DNA of 64,000 bases from Fontibacillus panacisegetis (GTDB lineage: Bacteria > Bacillota > Bacilli > Paenibacillales > Paenibacillaceae), in the NCBI RefSeq assembly GCF_900102215.1, contig NZ_FNBG01000007.1:62001-126000 (forward strand), read 5' to 3'. Position numbers and translations under genes: made by a program. Of this stretch, positions 1 to 8,991 are shown in pieces. Under the pieces are notes generated by a model. That model was given only the letters and a program-made list of their open reading frames with translations. It did no database searches and was not told the DNA's origin. Every line of letters begins with the position of its first letter. Position 1 is the stretch's first letter.

Positions 1-27
1 CTTGCCGGAACCGTCAGAAAAAAGTAA
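1..27 (+). CDS. possible 3' end of an upstream gene
   Basis: The first frame is open from the window edge to a TAA at 25-27, giving eight residues that end in Arg-Lys-Lys. This could be the tail of a gene upstream, but so short a stretch proves nothing and no family can be named. Confidence 0.2.
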   Translation, partial: LAGTVRKK

Positions 28-71
28 GTTAATATATATACAACAAGCCATACTAGAAAAGAGGGTCATCT

Positions 72-737
72 ATGAAAATATTGATTATTGAGGACGACTC
101 CAGTATTCAGACGCTCCTTAAGCTGAGCCTACAGGTAGAAGGCTTTCAGGCGAAAGCGGTAGGTACGGTTGCGGACGGGTTGTCTGAGCTGGAAGCTGAA
201 CATAGCGACCTCGTTCTGCTTGATCTGATGTTGCCCGATGGATCGGGGTTTGAGCTTCTGCAAAGAATGCAGCAGGAATACACGTCGATTCCTGTCATTG
301 TTCTAACGGCAAAAAACGAGATGAACGATAAAATACTCGGTTTTCAGCTCGGGGCAGATGATTATTTGACGAAACCGTTTGAGACGAGAGAACTGCTAGA
401 ACGAATAAAAGCCGTTATGCGAAGAATGAAGGCCACGGTTCCTCCAGAAACAATCAGCATCGGATGTATTGAGATCGATAAACTAGAGCGTTCGCTCAAG
501 CTGAACGGACAACTGATCAAAACAACGAGCAAGGAATTTGATTTTATGTGGCTGCTATGCACAAATCCCAAGAAAGTTTTCACCCGTGAGCAGCTTCTTG
601 ATCGAGTATGGGGATTTGATTACTACGGTCACACCCGCTCGGTTGACATGATGGTCAATCGATTAAGAGAAAAAATGAAGCCTAACGATTATCTAGTCGC
701 CACCGTACACGGAACAGGCTATAAACTGGAGGTTTAA
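72..737 (+). CDS. OmpR/PhoB-family response regulator
   Basis: DNA-binding response regulator of 221 residues, the usual length. The N-terminal receiver has the acidic pair E7-D8-D9, phospho-acceptor D51 in LVLLDLMLPD and the conserved Lys in VLTAK. The C-terminal half is a winged helix ending in VHGTGYKLEV. An AAAAGAGGG ribosome site precedes the ATG. The sensor kinase gene starts 3 bp after the stop, so the two are co-transcribed and form a cognate pair. The ABC importer that follows is the likely target. The signal is unknown. Confidence 0.93.
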   Translation: MKILIIEDDSSIQTLLKLSLQVEGFQAKAVGTVADGLSELEAEHSDLVLLDLMLPDGSGFELLQRMQQEYTSIPVIVLTAKNEMNDKILGFQLGADDYLTKPFETRELLERIKAVMRRMKATVPPETISIGCIEIDKLERSLKLNGQLIKTTSKEFDFMWLLCTNPKKVFTREQLLDRVWGFDYYGHTRSVDMMVNRLREKMKPNDYLVATVHGTGYKLEV

Positions 738-740
738 GCT

Positions 741-2156
741 ATGGGGTTGCGGAATAAAATGTTTCTCCAACATGCCGTGACCATCATTATGCTGCTTGCA
801 GCGATGTATTTTGTTGTAAACTACACGCTGAACAAGAGTATGATTGAACGGGATACCCAGACACTCAGTCAGTATTTCGCCTTGCATCGTATTGAAGCAC
901 TAAAAATTGTTAGCGATAAAAAAATCAATATGGATGAGTTGTTTTCCGGGACCTATGCTCCCTTCATTGCTTCACACCTCGCCTCCAACATTAATTTGCA
1001 GGTTCAGCTTTTTGCTCCAGATGAGACTATCGTTGGCAGCAGTACGGATAAGGATAACTTGCTGAAACGAAGCGATATTACCGCCGCCTTGCAGGGAGAA
1101 GCCGCAACGGTGATTGCCGCAGGTGAAGGAACACAATATTTAATCTACTCCGCCCCCTTCTGGTACGAAGGAAAAATAGTCGGAGGTTTTCGATATTTGC
1201 TTGATTTGAATCAGAATATCCAGACGCTTAGTCAAATGAGAATCTGGTTCGTAGGAGCAGCCATTGGCTGTCTCATATTGTCTCTTTTTGCTACCTATTC
1301 CTTCTCCTCTTTTCTGATGAAGCCACTGCAAGCATTGCAACAAGCACTCAAGCTTGTGTCCGTAGGTGATTTCAGTAAAAAAATTAAAGTAGAAACGAAG
1401 GATGAAGTGGGAGAATTGGCGCAAAACTTCAATCAGATGTCTGATGCACTAGAGCATCATATCGAGATGCTGCATTATGAACAAGGTAAGCAGAAGGCTT
1501 TTTACGATAATATGACTCATGAATTAAAAACTCCTTTGACCTCTATCATTGGATTTTCTGATTTGATAGATAAATTGGATACTCTGGACAACATCCGTGA
1601 CTGTAATACGTACATCCGTAAGGAAAGCTCCCGCCTACTAACAATGGTGGAGGAGTTGCTTCAGACGTCGTTAAAGGGCGAGGAAGAATGGAGGATTAGA
1701 ATGGAGCTGGCTGATCTCAAGACACTTGTCACAGAAAGTCTGAGCATACTTCTTCCAACCATTCAAAAATCGCATATTACTTCTACGGTCAGAGGATCGG
1801 CAAGTGAAGTATATGTTGATCCAAAAAGAACTCAGCAAGTGCTATTCAATGTTATTGGCAATGTGATTAAGCACAGTGAATGTACGTATCTGGAAATCAA
1901 GCTGGCTGATCAAGGACAGTATTCCATCATACGCATTAAGGATAACGGTAAAGGCATTCCAGAGGATCAATTAACGAAGCTGTTTCTCCCATCATCAGAG
2001 AAGCAGGATCGCGAGATTTCCAGTGATACTCATGGCCTTGGACTGCCGTTAGTTAAACAGTTCATGGAATTGCAAGGCGGTGCAATCAACATTCAGTCCC
2101 ATGAAGGTGTCGGTACAGAAGTTCTGCTTAAATTCAATAGGTACTTACAAATGTAA
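741..2156 (+). CDS. membrane sensor histidine kinase
   Basis: Kinase of 471 residues. TM1 lies at about 9-29, an extracytoplasmic sensor at 30-163 and TM2 at about 165-190, followed by a HAMP linker (FLMKPLQALQQAL onward). The HisKA box NMTHELKTPL carries the phospho-acceptor His260. The C-terminal ATPase has an N-box near IGNVIKH and G-boxes DNGKGIP and HGLGLPL. The substitution of Lys-His for the usual Glu-Asn context in the N-box is mildly unusual. It sits 3 bp after the regulator gene. Binding-protein genes downstream suggest it monitors the transported solute, directly or through a binding protein; that is inference. Confidence 0.92.
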   Translation: MGLRNKMFLQHAVTIIMLLAAMYFVVNYTLNKSMIERDTQTLSQYFALHRIEALKIVSDKKINMDELFSGTYAPFIASHLASNINLQVQLFAPDETIVGSSTDKDNLLKRSDITAALQGEAATVIAAGEGTQYLIYSAPFWYEGKIVGGFRYLLDLNQNIQTLSQMRIWFVGAAIGCLILSLFATYSFSSFLMKPLQALQQALKLVSVGDFSKKIKVETKDEVGELAQNFNQMSDALEHHIEMLHYEQGKQKAFYDNMTHELKTPLTSIIGFSDLIDKLDTLDNIRDCNTYIRKESSRLLTMVEELLQTSLKGEEEWRIRMELADLKTLVTESLSILLPTIQKSHITSTVRGSASEVYVDPKRTQQVLFNVIGNVIKHSECTYLEIKLADQGQYSIIRIKDNGKGIPEDQLTKLFLPSSEKQDREISSDTHGLGLPLVKQFMELQGGAINIQSHEGVGTEVLLKFNRYLQM

Positions 2157-2160
2157 GCGC

Positions 2161-2178
2161 TGTTACAAAACTGATACA
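2161..2178 (+). promoter_or_regulatory. candidate response-regulator direct repeat
   Basis: TGTTACA at 2161-2167 and TGATACA at 2172-2178 start 11 bp apart, the spacing typical of PhoB/OmpR-family binding sites. They lie just after the kinase gene and before the transport genes. The word AACTGATACAA recurs at 6921-6931, ahead of the second binding-protein gene. Only the spacing and recurrence support this. Confidence 0.35.
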
Positions 2179-2217
2179 ATTCTGCGATTTTTCTGAGATA
2201 TAGGGGAGGTAAAGTAA

Positions 2218-3006
2218 ATGCCAGAGGATAAGAAAGGGCTTTCATGGTTTCGCCTCATCTTGGTTCAAGTCGTAATAGGCTGTCTGTTAATTGGCATTTG
2301 CTCTTATATCTTCCGAATTCCTATGAATGAAGTTAGCGTAGTAGCTCCATCGCAAGATGACCCAAACAGGTTTACTGGTATACCAATGCGTGTAAGCCTT
2401 ACTTATCCGGGTCTTGGAACCATCACCATTGATGATCCAAAGGAACTTCTTAAGCTGAAATCTTCTTTCTCAGACTTGCTCTCATCTGGTAATGATCGGA
2501 GACATAATAAATCTCCGCGTCTACTCCTTACTGGTATGATGGCCTATCTGGATCAGGAGGATATACCGTTTACGGTTGAGACAAATGCTTTTCGGTTCGG
2601 AGATGTATCGGTCAACTCGCTAAATGTAAGCGCGAACATTCGCAAGTTGCAGAGCACGTTGATTGACAAAGTATTAACAACATCGACGATCGGAAACGCC
2701 ATCGAAAAGAAAGATAACGAAGTGTTCAAGCTAGAGAACGGCGAGTTATTCTCTCTTTCATCGGACGAAAGGAAAGCGCTAATAGGCGAGGTTCGATCCG
2801 CAGCGCGCATTATAGATTTCAGCCATTTCGATAATGTAGAGCAGCAGCCGAATGCACATTTTGTCATTCAGCTTGAGGAGTACGATCAGCCGAGAAAACA
2901 CTGGATACATCTCGATCGATTCGGCAGCATCTATTTTGTCGTATATGACCTGCTTGATGAGACAAATCAAAGAGCCTATTTCAAACTCAACGACGCTTCT
3001 TATTAA
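2218..3006 (+). CDS. membrane-anchored extracytoplasmic protein of unknown function
   Basis: This 262-residue protein has one hydrophobic segment near residues 12-32 and then a soluble region of about 225 residues expected outside the membrane. I recognise no family. A strong GGGGAGG site precedes the ATG. It lies between the two-component pair and the first binding protein (gap 18 bp), so it is part of the same operon. A role as an accessory sensor or anchored partner of the importer is inference from position only. There is no Cys after the hydrophobic segment that would make it a clear lipoprotein. Confidence 0.8.
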   Translation: MPEDKKGLSWFRLILVQVVIGCLLIGICSYIFRIPMNEVSVVAPSQDDPNRFTGIPMRVSLTYPGLGTITIDDPKELLKLKSSFSDLLSSGNDRRHNKSPRLLLTGMMAYLDQEDIPFTVETNAFRFGDVSVNSLNVSANIRKLQSTLIDKVLTTSTIGNAIEKKDNEVFKLENGELFSLSSDERKALIGEVRSAARIIDFSHFDNVEQQPNAHFVIQLEEYDQPRKHWIHLDRFGSIYFVVYDLLDETNQRAYFKLNDASY

Positions 3007-3024
3007 GAAAGGGTGGGTTGAAGT

Positions 3025-4062
3025 ATGGCAAGACAGAAGAAAAATAAAAGTTCCATCATTATTTTATCCGTTATTGCAGTTGTATTAATCGCCGGATTCT
3101 TTGGTTACAAATCGGGGATTTTCGGTGGTAAAACCAAAGGGAAAATTACTGTCTATTCTATTTTCCAAGAAGAAGAGGCACGTAAAATTCTTGATAGATT
3201 TAAAGAAGAAACAGGCATTGATTATGATATCCTCCGTCTTCCAAGTGGTGAAGCGGTTTCTCGGGTTCAGAACGAAATGGCGAAGCCTCAAGCTGACTTC
3301 TTGATGGGTGGTCCAGCTGACTCTCACGTAGTTTTGAAAGACGCTGGAGCTCTTCAAGCTTATGTATCCCCTAACGCTTCTGACATCGCTGACAATATGA
3401 AAGATTCTGAAGGATTTTGGACTGGATTCTACTTGAATCCAATCGCTATCGGTATTAATGAAGATCGTTGGAAAGAAAAATATGGTAATGACCCATACCC
3501 TGAAACCTTCAAGGATTTGTTAGATCCTAAGTTTAAAGGTGAAATCGGTATGTCTGACCCAGCTACGTCCGGTACTGCTTATACTGCAGTTGCATCCCTT
3601 GCTCAAGTATGGGGTCAAGACGAAATGATCGACTTTGTTAGACAATTGCTGCCTAACTTGAAAGAAAGACCTAAATCCGGTATCGAACCGATTCAAAAAG
3701 CAGCTAAAGGCGAGTACACCATTGGTGTTACATTCCTTGGCGACCAACTCAAAATTAAAAAACAAGGCAATCCCATTGTCAGTGTCGTTCCTGAAGGAGC
3801 CGGTTATGAAGTCGGTGCTCTGTCTATCGTGAAAAATGGCCCTAACACTGAAGCTGCCAAGAAATTGATGGACTTCATGCTAACTGAAGAACCAGGTACA
3901 ATTTATACTTCATCTGCGTTCTCAGTATCAGTTAAACCATCTATCCCTGTTCCAGAAGGCGGTATCGACATCAAGACAACAAAATACAACACCTCCTATG
4001 ACTTGTGGACAGCAGCTTCTCAGCGTAAAGATTTGCAAAACGCTTTGAAGGATTTGAAATAA
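3025..4062 (+). CDS. iron/phosphonate-type ABC solute-binding protein, membrane anchored
   Basis: Periplasmic-binding fold of 345 residues resembling the Fe(III) (FbpA/AfuA) and 2-aminoethylphosphonate binding proteins, with GKITVYSIFQEEEARKI at the start of the mature domain, a GGPAD loop near residue 95 and a DPATSGT segment near 178. The N-terminus is basic and followed by one hydrophobic helix (about 10-28) without a lipobox Cys, so it looks like an uncleaved anchor, though cleavage by signal peptidase I is possible. It starts the transport part of the operon. A hairpin after the stop could give it higher expression than the permease. The substrate cannot be read from sequence. Confidence 0.85.
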   Translation: MARQKKNKSSIIILSVIAVVLIAGFFGYKSGIFGGKTKGKITVYSIFQEEEARKILDRFKEETGIDYDILRLPSGEAVSRVQNEMAKPQADFLMGGPADSHVVLKDAGALQAYVSPNASDIADNMKDSEGFWTGFYLNPIAIGINEDRWKEKYGNDPYPETFKDLLDPKFKGEIGMSDPATSGTAYTAVASLAQVWGQDEMIDFVRQLLPNLKERPKSGIEPIQKAAKGEYTIGVTFLGDQLKIKKQGNPIVSVVPEGAGYEVGALSIVKNGPNTEAAKKLMDFMLTEEPGTIYTSSAFSVSVKPSIPVPEGGIDIKTTKYNTSYDLWTAASQRKDLQNALKDLK

Positions 4063-4071
4063 AAGAGACAA

Positions 4072-4110
4072 GAGGCATTGTTAGAGGCTTGATGCTTAAG
4101 ACAATGCCTC
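4072..4110 (+). terminator. intra-operon hairpin after binding-protein gene
   Basis: Ten-base arms GAGGCATTGT (4072-4081) and ACAATGCCTC (4101-4110) flank a 19-base loop. No U-run follows, so it is more likely an RNA-stabilising or partly terminating stem. Such stems often let a binding protein exceed its permease and ATPase. Confidence 0.6.
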
Positions 4111-4146
4111 CTTCATTGAATAGCAGAAAGGTAGGTGTCGCCACCT

Positions 4147-5805
4147 ATGATGAAAGAAAAAAAAGGCACTGGGGAGTCGATGAAAAGGCTCTTCAAGGAT
4201 CCATCGTCACTCATACTTGTGCTTACTAGTTTTATTTTTCTAATTCTGTTCGTTATTTATCCGCTGATCGTCGTTGTATTTACATCAGGTTTTGACAACT
4301 GGGGTACTTTTTTCAGTAAACCACGGTATGGTAAAGCACTGCTTAATACGATCGTCAGTTCCTCTCTATCCGCTTTAACAGCAACCGTTGTCGGATTTAT
4401 ATACGCTTATGCAATCAACTATAGCAATATTAAGGGCAAGAAATTTTTCCGCTTCATCGCATTTATACCGCTCCTTGCTCCATCGGTAATGAGTGGTCTG
4501 GCGTTCCTGTTGTTGTTTGGCCGCGGTGGTATGATCTCCCAATGGCTGAATTCAAATTTTAACATTGAGCTAGATTTGTATGGCCTTCCGGGATTGTGGA
4601 TTGTACAGACGATCTCCTACTTCCCACTGGCATATATGACGATTACCGGCGTCCTGCGCTCCATTTCTCCTAACCTGGAAATTGCTGCGCAAAACCTTGG
4701 TGCGAGAGGCTTTAAGCTGTTCCGTACTATTACATTGAAGCTAGCTCTTCCGGGCGTAATCAATGCATTCCTGCTCGTAGCGATCAACTGCTTCGCAGAC
4801 TTCGGTAACCCAAAACTGATCGGTGGTAACTACAGCTTGCTGGCGGTAGAAATTTACGGGGAAATCATTAACAACGAACCTGGACTTGCTTCCGTTATGG
4901 GTATCATTCTCGTTATTCCTGCACTTCTTGTCTTTTGGCTTCAAAATAAGGTTCTCTCAAAAGGTTCCTACTCTACGATTACGGGTAAACCGGTATCCGG
5001 GCTGAAACGGATTACTACATCTAAGAAAACCGATACCATGCTCTTTATTTTTAACAGCTTGATTTCATTGTTCATTATTTCAATGTTTGCTATTACGATT
5101 CTGTACGCCTTTACGAAAAACTTTGGTCGTGACAATACCTTTACTCTCGACCACATTATGAAAGTAGTATTCAGCTCTTCAAGCCCAGCTGTTCTTAACA
5201 GTTTGGTGTTGTCTCTGATTAGTGCCGTTCTGGCCGTTGCTTTCGCTTTGGTACTGGCTTATGTTATCATTCGCAAACCGTTCCCAGGCAAAAAGGCGCT
5301 CGATTTTACCGCTGTATTACCTATCGCACTCCCAGGAACATTCGTAGGTCTGGCTTTAATTGTTGCATTCAGCAAAGGACCAATTGTTCTACAGGGTTCA
5401 GCGGCGCTCATCGTCATTGCCATGCTGCTCAAGCAGATGCCTGTCGGATATCGTGGATTAACGGCTGCCTTCAAGCAAGTGGATAAATCCATTGAAGAAG
5501 CTGCTACGAACCTTGGGGCGAACAGCCAAAAGACTTTGTCCACGATTGTATTCCCAATGCTGCAAAAAACCGTCGTAGCCAATTTTGTCTATGCGTTTAT
5601 GAAAAATATGAACACCTTGAGTACTATCATCTTCCTCATCACGCCGAAGTGGGTCGTGGCCGCTGTATCCATCTTCAACTACGCAGAGACCGGAACTTAT
5701 TACTGGGCAGCAGCAGTGGCTGTCGGCTTGATGGGTGCAACACTCGGAACGCTTGGAATTATCAAGCTGATCTTCCGCGACAAGGTAAAAATATTCGACT
5801 TCTAG
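4147..5805 (+). CDS. iron/phosphonate-type ABC transporter permease (two fused halves)
   Basis: Integral membrane protein of about 552 residues with two binding-protein-dependent permease domains in one chain, as in FbpB/SfuB proteins. Two EAA-type cytoplasmic loops, EIAAQNLGARGFKLF and EEAATNLGANSQKTL, contact the ATPase. About 12 membrane segments are visible. Start choice is open: GTG 4135, ATG 4147 or ATG 4180 (GGGGAG just upstream); 4147 is used because it follows an AGGTAGG stretch. The ATPase gene follows after 29 bp. It forms the channel for solute delivered by the anchored binding proteins. Confidence 0.88.
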   Translation: MMKEKKGTGESMKRLFKDPSSLILVLTSFIFLILFVIYPLIVVVFTSGFDNWGTFFSKPRYGKALLNTIVSSSLSALTATVVGFIYAYAINYSNIKGKKFFRFIAFIPLLAPSVMSGLAFLLLFGRGGMISQWLNSNFNIELDLYGLPGLWIVQTISYFPLAYMTITGVLRSISPNLEIAAQNLGARGFKLFRTITLKLALPGVINAFLLVAINCFADFGNPKLIGGNYSLLAVEIYGEIINNEPGLASVMGIILVIPALLVFWLQNKVLSKGSYSTITGKPVSGLKRITTSKKTDTMLFIFNSLISLFIISMFAITILYAFTKNFGRDNTFTLDHIMKVVFSSSSPAVLNSLVLSLISAVLAVAFALVLAYVIIRKPFPGKKALDFTAVLPIALPGTFVGLALIVAFSKGPIVLQGSAALIVIAMLLKQMPVGYRGLTAAFKQVDKSIEEAATNLGANSQKTLSTIVFPMLQKTVVANFVYAFMKNMNTLSTIIFLITPKWVVAAVSIFNYAETGTYYWAAAVAVGLMGATLGTLGIIKLIFRDKVKIFDF

Positions 5806-5834
5806 ATAAGTAGTTAAAAAAGGGAGTGAACCTC

Positions 5835-6914
5835 ATGGAACCACAAGTGCTTCTTGACTTAAAAAATGTAAACAAGGTGTTCGGCAATAACCATGTACTG
5901 AGAGATATAAATTTGCAAATTGAACGAGGTAAATTCATTACGTTTCTTGGGCCAAGTGGTTGCGGCAAGACAACCCTGCTCCGTTCCATCGCTGGGTTCT
6001 ATACGGTTGATGAAGGTGAGGTATGGATCGACGGCAAACAAGTTAACGACCTTCCTCCATACAAACGCGGCACACCGATGGTGTTCCAGGAATACGCATT
6101 ATTCCCTCACATGACCGTATTTGATAATATTGCTTACGGACTTGATATTAAAAAAAGACCTGAAGAAGAAATTGAGAAACGTGTAAAGGGGGCCCTCGCT
6201 CAAGTAAAATTGACTGGACTAGAAGGACGTTATCCGCATGAGATGTCCGGTGGGCAGCAGCAGCGTGTAGCCATGGCTCGTGCACTGGTTATGAATTCAC
6301 CGATTATCCTGCTCGATGAACCTCTAAGTAACCTTGATGCCAAGCTTCGTGAGGAGGTTCGGGTTGAGCTGCGGGGTATTCAACAGGATCTTGGGCTGAC
6401 AGTAATCTATGTTACCCATGACCAGCTCGAAGCTCTTTCCATGTCCGACTATGTCGTTGTTTTCAACAAAGGGGCTATTGACCAATACGGCACGCCACAT
6501 GAAATTTATTATGAGCCTCGTACACAGTATGTAGCGGATTTTATCGGTACGACTAATTTCATCGAAGCTACTGTATTGGAGCATAATGAACGTGAAGCAC
6601 TGGTGAGCTATGGAAAGGAAACTCCGACTAAAGTGCTTGCCAAGGTTCTTGTTAACAAAGGCGAGCAGGTATTGCTCAGCGTTCGTCCTGAATCACTTCG
6701 TATCAATCATCCCGATGGCGGAGAATTCTGCATTCGCGCTACTGTGAAATCCTCCATGTTCCTTGGCGAGAAGGAACGTTATTTCCTAGAGGACAATGCC
6801 GGTAAGGAATGGATTGTTGATGCCTATGACATAGGACAAACCCACTATACTGGAGAAGTAGTCATCACAGCCTCTGCGGACAAACTTCATCTCATTAAAA
6901 AAAACAATGACTAA
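5835..6914 (+). CDS. iron/phosphonate-type ABC transporter ATP-binding protein
   Basis: ATPase of about 359 residues that powers the importer. It has Walker A GPSGCGKTT near residue 40, the Q-loop FQEYALFPHM, signature MSGGQQQR, Walker B IILLDEP and the switch His in VTHDQLEAL. A TOBE-type regulatory domain fills the last 110 residues, as in FbpC/PotA subunits. An in-frame GTG lies 9 bp upstream, but the AGGGAG site fits the ATG at 5835 with 8-base spacing. An intrinsic terminator follows directly. Confidence 0.9.
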   Translation: MEPQVLLDLKNVNKVFGNNHVLRDINLQIERGKFITFLGPSGCGKTTLLRSIAGFYTVDEGEVWIDGKQVNDLPPYKRGTPMVFQEYALFPHMTVFDNIAYGLDIKKRPEEEIEKRVKGALAQVKLTGLEGRYPHEMSGGQQQRVAMARALVMNSPIILLDEPLSNLDAKLREEVRVELRGIQQDLGLTVIYVTHDQLEALSMSDYVVVFNKGAIDQYGTPHEIYYEPRTQYVADFIGTTNFIEATVLEHNEREALVSYGKETPTKVLAKVLVNKGEQVLLSVRPESLRINHPDGGEFCIRATVKSSMFLGEKERYFLEDNAGKEWIVDAYDIGQTHYTGEVVITASADKLHLIKKNND

Positions 6915-6931
6915 AAAACCAACTGATACAA

Positions 6932-6960
6932 AAAAAGGAAAACATTTCGTTTTCCTTTTT
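6932..6960 (+). terminator. intrinsic terminator of the importer operon
   Basis: A 12-bp stem, AAAAAGGAAAAC against GTTTTCCTTTTT, with a 5-base loop. It is mostly A-T but ends in a T-run and sits 17 bp after the ATPase stop. Confidence 0.75.
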
Positions 6961-6985
6961 GGCGTATAATTATAGTTTGTTTACT

Positions 6986-7000
6986 TGAGTCCATGACTCA
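6986..7000. promoter_or_regulatory. small palindrome upstream of second binding-protein gene
   Basis: TGAGTC-CAT-GACTCA is a perfect 6-bp inverted repeat about 100 bp before the next gene. It could be an operator; no regulator can be assigned. Confidence 0.25.
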
Positions 7001-7098
7001 GAAAAACCTGGAAAAGTGCAGGAATTCTACTCCATTTTTCTACTTTATTTTGTAAGTATCAGTATTGTTATCATTGTTTTGTTTATATAGAGGGGGCA

Positions 7099-8118
7099 AT
7101 GAGATTGCAAAAAAGGTGGTTCTTGATTCTACCTATTGTTGCTGTGGCACTGCTGCTGATCACAATTTATCCTAGGGAACCGATCAATAAACCGCTTAAG
7201 GTGTATGTTATTTTTCAGGAGGATGAAGGCCGTATACTACTTGAGAAATTCAAAAAGGAGACGGGTCAGCCTTATGAAATTATTCGTATGTCAAGCGGAG
7301 AGGCAATCTATCATCTGCTGGAAATGAACCCTTCAGGAATTGATGTAGTGCTTGGTGGACCCGCCGATTTGCATGAGCAATTAAAGAGCAAAGGCAAATT
7401 GTTGCGCTATTCCCCACGTATGAGTGATAAAATATCAGATGCCTACAAGGACAGCAGCGGTTACTGGACAGGAATGTACATGGGCAGTCTGGCTATTGGA
7501 GTCAACGAACAGGTATGGAAAAACGACCCTTCACTTTTATCTTTACCTATGCCAGAGAGCTACGAGGATCTACTGCAGCCACAATTAAAAGGCAAAATTG
7601 AAATTCCTGATCCTGAAACCTCCGGCACCGGGTATACCCTGCTTGCTTCTTTAGCACAGGAACGTGGCGAAGATGAAGCGATCCAGCTTATGTATGCATT
7701 AAAGAATCAGAGCTCTACGACGACCTTTTCTGGCATTTCCTCTGCCCAACGACTTGCTCTGGGTGAAGTTGCCGCAGTCGTAAGCTTTCTTGGCGATCAG
7801 CTGCGTTTCACCAATTCAGGCTACAGCATTCACTCCTCCATCCCTCCCCAAGCAGGTTGGGAGGTTGGAGGAATATCAATTTTAAAGAGCAGCACAAATA
7901 AAGATGCTGCCAAGAAACTTTTAGATTTCTTGCTTTCCAAAGATGCCCAAACAACATATATGAATTCCGCTTTCTCACGGCCTGTTATTCCAGGCATCAA
8001 AGCCAATTCATTATTGGAATCTGTGGAGATGGAGAACCAGCTCTCGACATACCGTTTTGATCTTGCCGCCTCTAATCATGATGAACTACTAAGTCGCTGG
8101 CGTGAGATTAATAATTGA
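7099..8118 (+). CDS. second iron/phosphonate-type ABC solute-binding protein
   Basis: A 339-residue paralogue of the binding protein at 3.0 kb. It shares the same opening (VYVIFQEDEGR), the GGPAD loop, the WTG-Y segment, DPETSGTGYT and the FLGDQL region. It also has a single N-terminal hydrophobic helix (about 6-24) and no lipobox Cys. It lies beyond the operon terminator, so it is probably transcribed separately, with an AGGGGGC ribosome site. It may widen substrate range, or serve as a sensor partner for the kinase. The end of the operon and a second copy with diverged surface residues point to duplication. Confidence 0.85.
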   Translation: MRLQKRWFLILPIVAVALLLITIYPREPINKPLKVYVIFQEDEGRILLEKFKKETGQPYEIIRMSSGEAIYHLLEMNPSGIDVVLGGPADLHEQLKSKGKLLRYSPRMSDKISDAYKDSSGYWTGMYMGSLAIGVNEQVWKNDPSLLSLPMPESYEDLLQPQLKGKIEIPDPETSGTGYTLLASLAQERGEDEAIQLMYALKNQSSTTTFSGISSAQRLALGEVAAVVSFLGDQLRFTNSGYSIHSSIPPQAGWEVGGISILKSSTNKDAAKKLLDFLLSKDAQTTYMNSAFSRPVIPGIKANSLLESVEMENQLSTYRFDLAASNHDELLSRWREINN

Positions 8119-8372
8119 GTATTTACTTCGTTTAGTCGAATCCAATACATTGGGCTAGTTGGGTGTAAAGCGGCGAGGACAAGCTATCGTTCAGACCCTC
8201 ACTGACTCGTCCTTTGTTATATATATCGCTATATAAGTCATTCTATCCAGAGCGATGAGCTTGCTGCATTTAATCCGTTGGTCTCGGCTATACGTGAAGC
8301 AGTAGCATCAGCGATCTTCCTGTTGCTGCAACAGGCTGGCTTTATCAATTCATGATAGGCGGGTTTCATCAC
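8119..8372. other. intergenic stretch without recognised features
   Basis: About 250 bp between convergent genes. I see no open frame with a ribosome site, no clean terminator and no repeat. It may hold degraded coding sequence. Confidence 0.4.
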
Positions 8373-8795
8373 TTATGAGTTCGGATATGTCTCTCTCAAG
8401 AAATGGACTGACTGAACAATTAATGCTTTCAGGATGTCCACATTAATATCCGCTACTTTATTGATATACACACACGCTTTTCCCGATGTATGCTTACCGA
8501 GATCATTTAACAGGGCTTCCCTCTCAGTATCACCAGTCGCAAAATATAAGCTAATCTTCGCTTTTCGAGGTGAAAAACCGACGAGTGGTGCGTCACCTTC
8601 ATGTCCAGTCGCATATTTGTAATGATATGAACCGAACCCAATAATGCTTGGTCCCCACATCTTCGCCTCATATCCCGTTGTTTCAGTAAATATGTCTAAC
8701 AGCTTATAGGCATCCTCACGCTTCTTAGTGTTATCTACGTTCTCAATGAACTCGATTACGCTGTTGTCGGTTTCCTTAGTTTTTTGTTCGTACAT
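8373..8795 (-). CDS. DUF1801 (YdhG-like) family protein
   Basis: About 140 residues. The core contains the family's features: an E-x-x-x-WGPSIIGFGSYHYKYATG-type segment, a GFSPRKAKISLY strand and a LGKHTSGKACVYINK segment. DUF1801 proteins are small cytoplasmic proteins of unclear function. The frame is open further upstream, but the ATG at 8795 has an AAGGAG site 10 bases away, while the nearer upstream ATG is too close to it. It is a single-gene unit, convergent with the binding-protein gene. Confidence 0.8.
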   Translation of the reverse strand: MYEQKTKETDNSVIEFIENVDNTKKREDAYKLLDIFTETTGYEAKMWGPSIIGFGSYHYKYATGHEGDAPLVGFSPRKAKISLYFATGDTEREALLNDLGKHTSGKACVYINKVADINVDILKALIVQSVHFLRETYPNS

Positions 8796-8896
8796 GAGCA
8801 GCATTCTCCTTTTAACTGTAATCATAATCATGACTTCAAGGTGAGTTTTAAATCAATTTTACCATAGGAGTCACTTCAAGCCTGTTCCACTTACAA

Positions 8897-8941
8897 AAAC
8901 CCGCAGCAACACTTTAAAAACAAGATAGCATCTGCGGGTTT
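8897..8941 (-). terminator. terminator of the ABC-F gene
   Basis: Ten-base arms AAACCCGCAG and CTGCGGGTTT. Read on the minus strand, a T-run follows the second arm about 50-100 bp after the ABC-F stop codon. Confidence 0.7.
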
Positions 8942-8991
8942 GTTTTCCAATCAAATCAGATTAGGGAGCCGTCAAGCTAATTCATTTGCTG

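Noticed and set aside
6961-6976. TATAAT at 6965-6970 as the promoter of the second binding-protein gene
   Set aside because: No -35 at a suitable distance; that position overlaps the upstream terminator stem.
8119-8372. Possible gene remnant after the second binding-protein gene
   Set aside because: No frame gives a recognisable protein stretch; similarity could not be shown by eye.
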